From an uncultured Bacteroidota bacterium (GTDB lineage: Bacteria; Bacteroidota; Bacteroidia; Flavobacteriales; Flavobacteriaceae): 51,667 nt of DNA. The stretch is from positions 1 through 51,667 of the forward strand of contig CACEKL010000005.1 of assembly GCA_902560025.1 (NCBI GenBank), in the 5' to 3' direction. Positions 37,750 through 45,875 of this stretch are shown piece after piece. Made by a program: the position numbers and the translations under genes. The notes beneath the pieces were generated by a model that was given only the letters and a program-made list of their open reading frames with translations, ran no database searches and was not told the DNA's origin. How positions within the stretch are numbered: the stretch's first letter is position 1; each line of letters starts with the position of its first letter.

Positions 37750-38316
37750 CTAAATTAAGAATTTTTTACTTATAAAGTCTATTGAGTCTTCAAACCTTTT
37801 CTTATAGTCAGAACCGACTATAATGTCATAGGGCACACCCAGCAAATCCAATTCTAATTTATGAGCGTCGAACATTTTTTCTCTTTCGTTTGGCCTATCC
37901 CTAAGATCATCTTGAATCCACTCTGTGTCAACATTTAAAATTAAATAGTAATTATAACTTAATTTTTTTGATTGATCAATAATCCACTCATTACAGTATC
38001 CATTAAAGTGTGTTTTAGACCAAGCAATTGTTGTAAGTATATTAGTATCACAAAACAATAATTTATCTGCTTTTAAAAGTGCTTTATTCTCGTTATCTAT
38101 TTGTCCTTTGACTATATCAATTAGATCTTTTTTTGTACATACTGTATTTGATATGTCCCATTTATCTTGGAGAAAATCTCTAGCAAATTCTTTAGCGAAG
38201 CTAGTATTATAGTGTGAAGCTAAATTTTGAGTTAAAGTAGACTTTCCTGTAGATTCAGGGCCACATATAACTATTCTTTTAATTTCTGCTGATTCTTGTC
38301 TAAGATTTTTTTCCAT
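37750..38316 (-). CDS. NadR-like AAA ATPase / vitamin kinase
   Basis: A 188-residue P-loop protein resembling the C-terminal ribosylnicotinamide kinase domain of NadR. Walker A is VICGPESTGKSTLTQNL, and the NadR-type substrate segment is LLFCDTNILTTIAWS. There is no adenylyltransferase or DNA-binding domain, so it is a stand-alone kinase. It sits between a PnuC-family transporter (46-base overlap) and a TPP riboswitch. PnuC transporters need a kinase to trap their vitamin, so this may phosphorylate thiamine, or nicotinamide riboside if the transporter is a true PnuC. Which one is unresolved. Confidence 0.85.
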   Translation of the reverse strand: MEKNLRQESAEIKRIVICGPESTGKSTLTQNLASHYNTSFAKEFARDFLQDKWDISNTVCTKKDLIDIVKGQIDNENKALLKADKLLFCDTNILTTIAWSKTHFNGYCNEWIIDQSKKLSYNYYLILNVDTEWIQDDLRDRPNEREKMFDAHKLELDLLGVPYDIIVGSDYKKRFEDSIDFISKKFLI

Positions 38317-38909
38317 GAAATATATCCTAATACTGCAAGTATAAGAAAAATAATATATTGAATAGAAGATATTGTTAACCCTTTATAAAAGTATAGAGGT
38401 ACAGTTATTAAATCTCCAATAATCCAAAAAATCCAGCTCTCAATCTTTCTTCTTGCCATTAGCCACATTGCAACAAAAAATATTGCAGTTGTAATATTAT
38501 CTACATATGCAGTCCAGTTATTCCATTTATCAAAATAATCGTAAACAAAGTATATAAATATCAAGCTTGAAAATGCTAGGATGAATAGATATTTAATTTC
38601 ATTTGTATTTATGGTGGATACTTGATTGACAAAAATCTTATCTTTTTTTCTAGACCAAAAATACCAGCCATAGATAGACATTGAGAAGAAGTATGCATTT
38701 ATTATAGTATCTCCTAACAATGAAAAATTTAAAAGAATGTATACAAAAATTCCTGTACCAATTAATCCAGTAGGATAAACTAAAATATTATTTCGTTTTG
38801 CATAAACTACACTAGTAATATTCATGATCACAGCAAATAATTCCAAATAAATAAATGAAGGGGAGTACGAGGAGTACTGAGAAAAAAGAAAGTCAAAAAT
38901 TTTATCCAT
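38271..38909 (-). CDS. PnuC-family vitamin transporter (PnuT-like candidate)
   Basis: A 212-residue inner-membrane protein with about seven hydrophobic segments matching the PnuC family: YLELFAVIMNITSVVYAKRNNILVYPTGLIG near the start, INAYFFSMSIYGWYFW in the middle, and WIFWIIGDLITVPLYFYKG near the end. PnuC imports nicotinamide riboside; the PnuT branch imports thiamine and occurs in Bacteroidota beside thiamine-type TonB receptors. The neighbouring riboswitch favours PnuT. Its 3' end overlaps the kinase gene by 46 bases, which suggests coupled translation. Confidence 0.9.
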   Translation of the reverse strand: MDKIFDFLFSQYSSYSPSFIYLELFAVIMNITSVVYAKRNNILVYPTGLIGTGIFVYILLNFSLLGDTIINAYFFSMSIYGWYFWSRKKDKIFVNQVSTINTNEIKYLFILAFSSLIFIYFVYDYFDKWNNWTAYVDNITTAIFFVAMWLMARRKIESWIFWIIGDLITVPLYFYKGLTISSIQYIIFLILAVLGYISWKKILDKNQQKLKE

Positions 38910-38912
38910 TAA

Positions 38913-39530
38913 TTAAGATTTCTTAGCGTGACAGATTATATATTCTCCAATAAATAAAAAGTCTAAATCAAATTTAATCACAATATTATCCTTTTTATAA
39001 TATCCTGCTCTAAATAAATCTTTATCATTAATTGTATCAATTTCTAGATCATTTGAAAAGCTTACCCCTTCTTTACCTAAAGCCTTGAAAATTGATTCTT
39101 TTGCAGACCATACTTTTATTAAAAATTCCATATTATTTGTTTTACCCAAAAATTTAACCTCTTTTTTACTAAGGAACTTACTTTTAATTTTAAATATTTT
39201 ATCTGTTTTGTATTGAATGTCTATTCCAAAATGAGTTTCATTTGAAATACCAATAGCTACCATTTCATTAGAATGAGAGATAGAGATACCTTTTTGTTTA
39301 TTTAAAAAAGGCTTTCCTTTTGAATCATAGTCAATATTTAATTCTGGATCTTCGTTTTCTAAAAGCTTTCTTACAGCAAGAAAATATTCCTTGAATTTTT
39401 TTCCCTTTCTTATTTTTAAAAGTTTTTTATCATCCTCATTAAGGTGTTTATCACTTAATTCGCCTGGTATTATCTTCCATAGAATAACTTTAGTCGAATT
39501 ATTAATTAGGAAATCTTTAAGAAAAGGCAT
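38913..39530 (-). CDS. 4'-phosphopantetheinyl transferase superfamily protein
   Basis: A 205-residue enzyme that moves the phosphopantetheine arm of CoA to carrier proteins. The two family motifs are seen as FGIDIQYKTDKI (metal-binding Asp) and VWSAKESIFKALGKEGV (WxxKEaxxK). Size fits the Sfp-like or single-domain Bacteroidota type. Target carrier proteins are not in this window. It is divergent from ahcY, whose -33 element overlaps its first codon, and is followed after 3 bases by the PnuC-family gene. Confidence 0.9.
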   Translation of the reverse strand: MPFLKDFLINNSTKVILWKIIPGELSDKHLNEDDKKLLKIRKGKKFKEYFLAVRKLLENEDPELNIDYDSKGKPFLNKQKGISISHSNEMVAIGISNETHFGIDIQYKTDKIFKIKSKFLSKKEVKFLGKTNNMEFLIKVWSAKESIFKALGKEGVSFSNDLEIDTINDKDLFRAGYYKKDNIVIKFDLDFLFIGEYIICHAKKS

Positions 39531-39561
39531 TTGATAAAATAGATTAAATCAGGTATTTTTG
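39530..39561 (+). promoter_or_regulatory. promoter of ahcY (-33 TTTG, -7 TATTTTTG)
   Basis: TTTG at 39530-39533 and TATTTTTG at 39554-39561 are separated by 20 bases, an excellent fit to the Bacteroidota consensus TTTG-N19-21-TAnnTTTG. The -7 element ends 16 bases before the ahcY ATG. Confidence 0.75.
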
Positions 39562-39577
39562 CCCAATAAAGATACAT

Positions 39578-40900
39578 ATGAAAAATAAAACAGATAACAA
39601 ATACGTTGCATACAAAGTTAAAGATATCTCTTTAGCTGAATGGGGGAGAAAAGAGATAAAACTTGCAGAAGCAGAGATGCCAGGTTTAATGGCTTTAAGA
39701 GATAGATTTAAAAAAGAGAAACCTCTTAAAGGTTCTAGAATTGCTGGATGTCTTCACATGACAATTCAAACTGCAGTTTTGATTGAAACGTTAGTTGATC
39801 TGGGTGCTGAGGTAACATGGAGTTCATGTAATATATTCTCCACACAAGATCATGCTGCTGCTGCTATTGCAGCTAGTGGGATTGCTGTGTATGCATGGAA
39901 AGGTATGTCAGAAGAGGAATTTAATTGGTGTATTGAGCAAACACTATTTTTCGGTGAAGAAAAACTTCCTCTAAATATGATTCTTGATGATGGCGGTGAT
40001 CTTACTAATATGGTCCTTGATGAGTTTCCAGAGCTTGTATCTGAAATTAAAGGTTTGTCTGAGGAGACAACAACTGGGGTTCATAGGCTATATGATAGAA
40101 TGAAAAATGGAACACTTCCACTTCCTGCAATTAATGTTAATGATTCTGTTACAAAATCTAAGTTTGATAATAAATATGGATGTAAAGAGAGTGCAGTTGA
40201 TGCTGTAAGAAGAGCGACTGATATTATGCTTGCAGGTAAAAGAGTTGTTGTCTGTGGATATGGAGACGTTGGTAAGGGAACTGCAGCTTCATTCAGAGGT
40301 GCTGGCTCAATTGTCACAGTTACAGAAATAGATCCTATCTGTGCACTTCAAGCTTCAATGGATGGTTATGAAGTTAAAAAGTTAAAGTCAGTAGTTTCAA
40401 ATGCTGATATTGTTGTTACAGCTACAGGAAATAAAGATATAGTAAATAAAGAAACATTTAGAATGATGAAGGATAAGACTATAGTATGTAATATTGGTCA
40501 TTTTGATAATGAGATTGATATGAATTGGTTAGAAACTAATTTTTCTGAACAGAAAACTACTATAAAACCCCAAGTTGACTCATATAGAATATCAGAGGAT
40601 AAAGAAATTATTATTCTTGCTGAGGGAAGACTTGTTAATCTTGGTTGCGCAACTGGTCATCCAAGTTTTGTAATGAGTAATTCATTCACTAATCAAGTAT
40701 TAGCCCAAATAGAGCTTTGGAATAATGCTGATAAATACGAGAATAAAGTATATATGCTACCTAAGAACTTAGATGAAATGGTTGCCAAACTTCACCTAGA
40801 CAAGTTAGGCGTTGAGCTTGAAGAGTTGTCTAGCGAGCAAGCTAAATATATTGGAGTCCAAAAGAATGGACCATTTAAACCAGAATATTATAGATATTAA
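39578..40900 (+). CDS. ahcY: adenosylhomocysteinase
   Basis: A 440-residue NAD-dependent enzyme that splits S-adenosylhomocysteine into adenosine and homocysteine, removing the product of methylation reactions. Seen are the substrate-binding [16 protein letters not shown] and [17 protein letters not shown] segments, the NAD-binding [22 protein letters not shown], and the conserved C-terminus KPEYYRY. Its stop overlaps rpmA on the other strand by 4 bases. The organism therefore uses AhcY; a Pfs/LuxS route is not seen here. Confidence 0.98.
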   Translation: MKNKTDNKYVAYKVKDISLAEWGRKEIKLAEAEMPGLMALRDRFKKEKPLKGSRIAGCLHMTIQTAVLIETLVDLGAEVTWSSCNIFSTQDHAAAAIAASGIAVYAWKGMSEEEFNWCIEQTLFFGEEKLPLNMILDDGGDLTNMVLDEFPELVSEIKGLSEETTTGVHRLYDRMKNGTLPLPAINVNDSVTKSKFDNKYGCKESAVDAVRRATDIMLAGKRVVVCGYGDVGKGTAASFRGAGSIVTVTEIDPICALQASMDGYEVKKLKSVVSNADIVVTATGNKDIVNKETFRMMKDKTIVCNIGHFDNEIDMNWLETNFSEQKTTIKPQVDSYRISEDKEIIILAEGRLVNLGCATGHPSFVMSNSFTNQVLAQIELWNNADKYENKVYMLPKNLDEMVAKLHLDKLGVELEELSSEQAKYIGVQKNGPFKPEYYRY

Positions 40901-41157
40901 GCCTTAGCTGGCTCAATTGAAACAAAAGACTTGTTGTTTGATTTCTTTTTGAAAGTAACAATACCATCAACTTTGGCATGAAGTGTATGGTCTTTTCCTA
41001 GGTATACATTTTCACCTGGGTTATGGACAGTTCCTCTCTGTCTAACAATTATGTTACCAGCTTGGGCAAATTGACCGCCAAAAATCTTAACTCCTAGTCG
41101 TTTCGACTCTGATTCTCTTCCGTTCTTTGAGCTACCAACTCCTTTTTTATGTGCCAT
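40897..41157 (-). CDS. rpmA: 50S ribosomal protein L27
   Basis: An 86-residue large-subunit protein whose N-terminus approaches the peptidyl-transferase centre. It starts [24 protein letters not shown], followed by [24 protein letters not shown]. No N-terminal cleavable extension of the Firmicutes type is present. It lies 6 bases after rplU and overlaps the convergent ahcY by 4 bases. Confidence 0.98.
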   Translation of the reverse strand: MAHKKGVGSSKNGRESESKRLGVKIFGGQFAQAGNIIVRQRGTVHNPGENVYLGKDHTLHAKVDGIVTFKKKSNNKSFVSIEPAKA

Positions 41158-41163
41158 AACTAA

Positions 41164-41607
41164 TTATTTTTTTGCAGCTGTTGTTTTCTTTGTAGCTGTT
41201 GTTTTCTTTGTAGCTGTTGTTTTCTTTGTAGCTGTTGTTTTCTTTGTAGCTGTTGTTTTCTTTGCAGCTTCTGCTTCTTTTTTAGGAGCAGCTTTTTTCT
41301 CGCTTATACCTTGAATAATAATCTCTGTAATAGGTTGTCTGTGACCGTTTTTTACTTTGTATCCTTTTCTTCTTTTCTTTTTAAAAACAATTATTTTATC
41401 ATCTTTTAAATGAGAAATAACTTTAGCTTCAACTGAAGTGCCTGATAAAGAAGGTTTCCCTACTTGAACTTTCTTACCATCATCTATAAGCAGAACATTG
41501 TCAAATGAAACTTTAGATCCTTCCTTAGCATCGATCCTGTTTACATAAAGTTTCTGGTCTTTTGAAACCTTAAACTGACTACCTTGTATTTCAACTACCG
41601 CGTACAT
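41164..41607 (-). CDS. rplU: 50S ribosomal protein L21 with repeat tail
   Basis: A 147-residue protein; ordinary L21 is about 103. Residues 1-103 are the normal domain (YAVVEIQGSQFKVSKDQKLYVNRI, FKKKRRKGYKVKNGHRQPITEI). The rest is a Lys/Ala/Thr tail made of five near-identical ATKKTT repeats. The tail resembles histone H1- or HU-like basic tails and would extend from the ribosome surface. It is encoded by perfect 18-bp tandem repeats. First gene of rplU-rpmA, with its own promoter. Confidence 0.97.
   Translation of the reverse strand: MYAVVEIQGSQFKVSKDQKLYVNRIDAKEGSKVSFDNVLLIDDGKKVQVGKPSLSGTSVEAKVISHLKDDKIIVFKKKRRKGYKVKNGHRQPITEIIIQGISEKKAAPKKEAEAAKKTTATKKTTATKKTTATKKTTATKKTTAAKK
41177..41266. 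repeat. five tandem 18-bp repeats inside rplU
   Basis: Five head-to-tail copies of an 18-base unit (gctgttgttttctttgta), identical except for one base in the last copy, encode the ATKKTT repeats of the L21 tail. Loss or gain of whole units keeps the reading frame. Confidence 0.95.
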
Positions 41608-41624
41608 AGCTAATTTTTGAATTG

Positions 41625-41655
41625 CAAAATTAAACTATTTATTATAATAAACAAG
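41625..41655 (-). promoter_or_regulatory. promoter of rplU-rpmA
   Basis: On the minus strand CTTG is followed after 19 bases by TAATTTTG (41625-41632), fitting the -33/-7 Bacteroidota pattern. The -7 element ends 17 bases before the rplU ATG. Confidence 0.65.
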
Positions 41656-41667
41656 ACATATTAGGGT

Positions 41668-42699
41668 TTATAGTTCTATCCAGTTTTGATTATTTAATGA
41701 CCAGTCAACAACTTGTTTTATCCTTTGAGTTAGCTTGATTGATGGTTTCCACCCTAATTTTTTCATTTTTTCACCAGAAAGGGAATATCTGAGGTCATGA
41801 CCTGGCCTTGAAGAATGAAAATCAACCATCTCATAATTAAGTTCCTTTCTTTGACAACTTGCAATAATTTTAGCAAGTTGTAAATTATCAATTTCTTCAG
41901 AACCTACAATATTAAATTTTGGACATTTTGCACCTCCAAAATCAATTTTAGATTCTATCTTATTTGAAATAAGAAAATAAATTGCTTCAGCTACATCTTC
42001 AGCGTGAATATAATGACGTGAACCTGCAATTTTTTTTGACTTATCAGAATGTATAGTAACCTTTTCCCCATCTCTAATTTTTTTTATACACATTGGTATA
42101 AATTTTTCAGGATGTTGTCTCTCTCCAAATACATTCATGGTATGTGTTATGTATACTGGTAACCCATATGTATTCTCATAAGCAACAGATAATTCCTCAC
42201 CTCCAGCTTTTGATGCACTATAGGGATTTGTTGAGTTATATCTATCATTTTCTTTATAGTCCACGCCTTTTGGGGCTGGACCAAAAATCTCATCAGTACT
42301 AAAATAGATAAACCTCTCAAGTCCAGTTGATTTATGGATACTCCTTGCGTATTCAAGAATATTAGCTGTTCCCACAACATTATCTAAAACAAATTCCATC
42401 GGAAAATCAATACTTCTATCAACATGTGAACCGGCTGCAAGGTGAAGAATTATATCAATTTTTCCTAATTCTTTCTTTATCCAAGGATTAATTTCAGATT
42501 TAAGATCATGAAAAACAATTTTTACTCTAGACTTCTCCTTTTGTGAACAATTAGATAAAATATTTTCAAGTCTATTTAAATTTCCACTATAGTCTAACCT
42601 ATCTAAAGATATAATGTCCCAGTCTGTTTTTTTCAAAAGATAATTTATAAGATGGTGTGCTATAAAGCCAGCTCCACCGGTAATTAAAACTCTTTTCAT
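41668..42699 (-). CDS. NAD-dependent sugar-nucleotide 4,6-dehydratase-like SDR
   Basis: A 343-residue extended SDR enzyme. The NAD-binding GGAGFIAHH motif opens the protein. The STDEIFG segment carries the Thr-Asp-Glu trio of RmlB-type 4,6-dehydratases, and the catalytic YSASK lies near residue 165. It probably dehydrates an NDP-hexose to a 4-keto-6-deoxy sugar, but RmlB-like proteins act on dTDP-, UDP- and CDP-sugars and the nucleotide cannot be assigned. It is the last gene of the polysaccharide cluster, joined to the gene before by a 4-base ATGA overlap. Confidence 0.88.
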   Translation of the reverse strand: MKRVLITGGAGFIAHHLINYLLKKTDWDIISLDRLDYSGNLNRLENILSNCSQKEKSRVKIVFHDLKSEINPWIKKELGKIDIILHLAAGSHVDRSIDFPMEFVLDNVVGTANILEYARSIHKSTGLERFIYFSTDEIFGPAPKGVDYKENDRYNSTNPYSASKAGGEELSVAYENTYGLPVYITHTMNVFGERQHPEKFIPMCIKKIRDGEKVTIHSDKSKKIAGSRHYIHAEDVAEAIYFLISNKIESKIDFGGAKCPKFNIVGSEEIDNLQLAKIIASCQRKELNYEMVDFHSSRPGHDLRYSLSGEKMKKLGWKPSIKLTQRIKQVVDWSLNNQNWIEL

Positions 42700-43559
42700 A
42701 CATTAAGGTTTTTAATATGATTAGCTAATCTATCTTTAGGCTCCCATCCCAATAAATCCAATAGTTTATTGTTTTTTCTTAATGTCTTCTTATAATTACC
42801 TGGTTGGTCTGGAATTGAAACTGATTTTGCATTAAATCTGAGTTTAAACATTTCAAACAATTCATTAACGCTATAATTATTTCCAGTTCCTAGTTCCCAT
42901 CCATCTTCTTGAGATATGTCTGAAAAACCTATTTTAATTAATCCATCAACAATATCATTGACATGGGTAAAATCTCTTCTTTGCATTCCATCACCAACTA
43001 TTGGTAAAGGTTCCCCTTTAATTGCCTTAGTTGTCCATATACCAATTACATTTCCAAATTTCTCATCTCTATTCTCTCTTGGCCCATAAACATTATAAAA
43101 TCTAGCAATTTCTACCTTAAGACCATAACTCTTCTTGTATAGTTTACAAATTTGCTCACCAAGATATTTATACATTGCATATGGAGAATCCTCAGGACTA
43201 AAATGTTTAGAGGAAGAACCAGCATATACGACTTTTACATTATTTTTTTTTGCCCATTCCATAACCTTCATTGTTCCTCTAGCATTTACCCTAAAGTAAT
43301 CTACTGGATCTTCAAAAGAAGGTTGAACTCTTGCTTTTGCAGCCAAATGATAGCATATATCAATAGACTCGGTAATATTTGAGATATTCTCTATATCATC
43401 TTTAATATATTTTATATTGTCATGCTCATTTTCTTTTTTTCCAAACGAATAGTCATCGATGGAAAAAACGTTATGCCCCTCATTCATTAGCCTCTCCGAA
43501 AGGTTACAACCTATAAAGCCAACCCCACCTGTTATTAATATATTTTTCTTATCACTCAT
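42696..43559 (-). CDS. NAD-dependent epimerase/dehydratase (SDR)
   Basis: A 287-residue extended SDR enzyme. It has the GGVGFIGCNL nucleotide motif at residue 11, the HLAAKARV segment, and YAMYK in place of the usual YxxxK near residue 127, with FYNVYGPRE after it. It resembles UDP-hexose 4-epimerases. Ser/Thr at the catalytic triad appears within GSSSKHF. Together with the neighbouring dehydratase it would supply a second sugar nucleotide for the surface glycan. It overlaps the glycosyltransferase gene by 8 bases. Confidence 0.88.
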   Translation of the reverse strand: MSDKKNILITGGVGFIGCNLSERLMNEGHNVFSIDDYSFGKKENEHDNIKYIKDDIENISNITESIDICYHLAAKARVQPSFEDPVDYFRVNARGTMKVMEWAKKNNVKVVYAGSSSKHFSPEDSPYAMYKYLGEQICKLYKKSYGLKVEIARFYNVYGPRENRDEKFGNVIGIWTTKAIKGEPLPIVGDGMQRRDFTHVNDIVDGLIKIGFSDISQEDGWELGTGNNYSVNELFEMFKLRFNAKSVSIPDQPGNYKKTLRKNNKLLDLLGWEPKDRLANHIKNLNV

Positions 43560-44745
43560 ATATTAAGTTTAAAATTTCTTTTTTTCTGATTAGTGAACTA
43601 AAATGTTTGAAATAATACTTCTTAGCATTTTCACCTTTGTTAATTAATTCTGAACTATTTATTGATGCAAAACTATTTATTTTTTTTGCTAATTCTTCAT
43701 AATTATAATTTTCCTCAACAATACCACAATCAGAATCAATGATTAACTTAGCACCTTCTCCATCTAATACTCCAATTATAGGCTTACCAAGAGCCATGTA
43801 TGTCTGCAATTTTGCAGGAACTGTCTTGGAGAATATAACATCACTTTTCAGGGACAAAAATAATGAATCTGCTTTACTAACTATTGATGGTATCAAATCA
43901 ATACTAACTTGATCAATAAAGCTTACTTTAGAATTTAAATTATTTTGATCAATCTGATTTATTAGATGTGACTTAAACCTTCCATCTCCTACGAAAGTCC
44001 AATGTATATTGTCATCAACATGCTCAATAGTTTTTAACAGACTTTTAAAATTTTGTGATTTCCCAATATTCCCTGTGTAGACTATATTAAATTTTTTTGT
44101 GTTTATTGAGAAACTACTAGTATCATTTATTATATTGTCTTCAATTACTTTATCTGCCCAATTTGGAAAATAAATTATTCTTCCATCAAATCTTTGTTTT
44201 ACAACGCTAAATAAAGATTTAGAGCTAACAAGAATAGAGTCATACTTTGAATATACCCACTTTACCATAATCTCTAATGAAGAAATTATAAAACTTGACT
44301 TTACTACTCCAACTGCCTGTAAAGACTCTGGCCAGATATCAAGATCCCATAAGATTTTTTTAGTTTTTTTAAAGAATGAATAAACTACTGGATGAAAAGC
44401 TATAAAAATTGGACTAGTGTGATGGACAAAGACAACATCATATTTTTTTTTGAATAAGGCAATATAGATTGTAAAAAAAAAGCATGATATAAAATATGAC
44501 AAATAGTTTATTATTAACATCAGGTTTGAGCCACTGCCTCTTGGAATTAAAAAAAGCCTATTGATAATAACATTGTCTTTAAATATATTAGAGTATTCTT
44601 TAATTATCTTTCCTGAGGGATAATTTGGCAAACCAGTTATTATACGAATATGAGATTCCCTAATAGAAAGCCATTCAACTATTTCATTAATTTTAAATTG
44701 CTCTGGATAAAAGTGATTGGTATAAATTAAGATTCTTTTTGCCAA
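43552..44745 (-). CDS. WbuB-like glycosyltransferase family 4 (L-FucNAc transferase candidate)
   Basis: A 397-residue GT-B enzyme. The N-terminus (ILIYTNHFYPEQFKINEI, GLPNYPSGKII) is characteristic of WbuB-type transferases, which in other bacteria follow the L-FucNAc synthesis genes and add that sugar. The C-terminal half has FNIVYTGNIGKSQNF and the sugar-binding VPAKLQTYMALGKPIIG. The start is TTG, inside the last 19 bases of the preceding epimerase gene; no usable ATG lies nearby. Acceptor unknown; acts on lipid-linked precursors at the inner membrane. Confidence 0.88.
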   Translation of the reverse strand: MAKRILIYTNHFYPEQFKINEIVEWLSIRESHIRIITGLPNYPSGKIIKEYSNIFKDNVIINRLFLIPRGSGSNLMLIINYLSYFISCFFFTIYIALFKKKYDVVFVHHTSPIFIAFHPVVYSFFKKTKKILWDLDIWPESLQAVGVVKSSFIISSLEIMVKWVYSKYDSILVSSKSLFSVVKQRFDGRIIYFPNWADKVIEDNIINDTSSFSINTKKFNIVYTGNIGKSQNFKSLLKTIEHVDDNIHWTFVGDGRFKSHLINQIDQNNLNSKVSFIDQVSIDLIPSIVSKADSLFLSLKSDVIFSKTVPAKLQTYMALGKPIIGVLDGEGAKLIIDSDCGIVEENYNYEELAKKINSFASINSSELINKGENAKKYYFKHFSSLIRKKEILNLIYE

Positions 44746-45866
44746 ATAACTCTATTTACATAATTAATATATGATAATATAATTCTTTCTATTTTAAGGG
44801 AAATGTTTGGAATTTTATAATCAGCGACTTGTATTAAACCTATTTGATTATCATCCTCTAAATCAGTCAAGGATTTAATACTTTGTAATATTCTGTCAGC
44901 GTTAAGACCTGTCATAATTACTGCTGATTCTTCCATGGCTTCATGTCTTTCATGAGTTTCTCTTATATTAAGTGCTCTAAATTTTAAGATAGACGATTCT
45001 TCCGAAATAGTCCCACTATCAGATAGGACAACAAAAGAATTCATTTGAAGTTGGTTGTAGTCTACAAATCCAAGAGGATCAACCAATCTAATCAATTTAT
45101 TCAAGTTTGGTTTATTCTTTTTAAATATTTTTTTTGTTCTAGGATGTATGGGAAAAATCACAGGTATTTTAAAAACTTCTGAAATTTTATTTAATGAATC
45201 AATTAGTTTATTAAAATTAATTTTTGCATCAATGTTTTCTTCTCTATGACATGAAATCAAGAAATATTCATCTTTTTTAAGTTTAAGATTTTTTAAAATT
45301 TTAGATGATTTTATTTTGTCCATGTTTTTATTCAAAACCTCATACATAGGTGATCCAACCTTAATTATTCTATCAGCCGGTATTCCCTCATTCATAAGGT
45401 TATTTGAAGCATTGGAGCTATATGTTAAGTTTATATCAGAGATATGATCTACGAGTCTTCTATTTGTTTCCTCAGGAACTCTATAATCAAAGCATCGATT
45501 TCCAGCCTCATAGTGAAAGACAGGTATCTTTTTTTTCTTTGCTGCAATAGCTGATAAACAACTATTTGTATCACCTAAAATTAACATTGCATCAGGTGAA
45601 ATTTTCTCTAAGATTGGATCGATTTTTATCATTATCTCACCAATAGTTAAATTAGGATTACCTTTAGCTGCATCAAGATAAAAGTCTGGTTTATCTATTT
45701 CTAAGTCTTTAAAAAAAACATCATTTAAATTTTTATCATAATTCTGACCAGTATGAATTAATATATGTTCAATAAAATCTGAATTATTTAATCTGTTTAT
45801 AATTGAAGATAACCTAATTATCTCTGGTCTGGTTCCAACTACAGTTACAATCTTAATTTTTTTCAT
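44727..45866 (-). CDS. non-hydrolysing UDP-sugar 2-epimerase, WbjD/CapG type
   Basis: A 379-residue protein of the WecB family (VVGTRPEIIRLSSII, HTGQNYDKNLNDVFF, GDTNSCLSAIAAKK, SDSGTISEESSI). It follows CapE- and CapF-type genes, the order seen in UDP-L-FucNAc loci. There the CapG/WbjD/FnlC enzyme inverts C2 of UDP-6-deoxy-L-TalNAc to give UDP-L-FucNAc. Alone it could be read as an ordinary UDP-GlcNAc 2-epimerase; context makes the specialised role more likely. Confidence 0.9.
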   Translation of the reverse strand: MKKIKIVTVVGTRPEIIRLSSIINRLNNSDFIEHILIHTGQNYDKNLNDVFFKDLEIDKPDFYLDAAKGNPNLTIGEIMIKIDPILEKISPDAMLILGDTNSCLSAIAAKKKKIPVFHYEAGNRCFDYRVPEETNRRLVDHISDINLTYSSNASNNLMNEGIPADRIIKVGSPMYEVLNKNMDKIKSSKILKNLKLKKDEYFLISCHREENIDAKINFNKLIDSLNKISEVFKIPVIFPIHPRTKKIFKKNKPNLNKLIRLVDPLGFVDYNQLQMNSFVVLSDSGTISEESSILKFRALNIRETHERHEAMEESAVIMTGLNADRILQSIKSLTDLEDDNQIGLIQVADYKIPNISLKIERIILSYINYVNRVIWQKES

Positions 45867-45875
45867 ATTATAAAA

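Noticed and set aside
37444..37758. 104-codon open frame crossing the riboswitch on the plus strand
   Set aside because: It is antisense to the receptor start and the TPP aptamer, both strongly supported on the other strand.
41177..41266. Tandem direct repeats that could suggest a CRISPR-like or satellite array
   Set aside because: Units are 18 bases, contiguous without spacers and in frame inside rplU, so they are a coding repeat.
44727..44745. Frameshift or fusion between the CapG-type and WbuB-like genes because of their overlap
   Set aside because: Both proteins have complete family ends: the epimerase ends at a normal stop and the transferase has its full N-terminus from a TTG, so this is a simple 19-base overlap.
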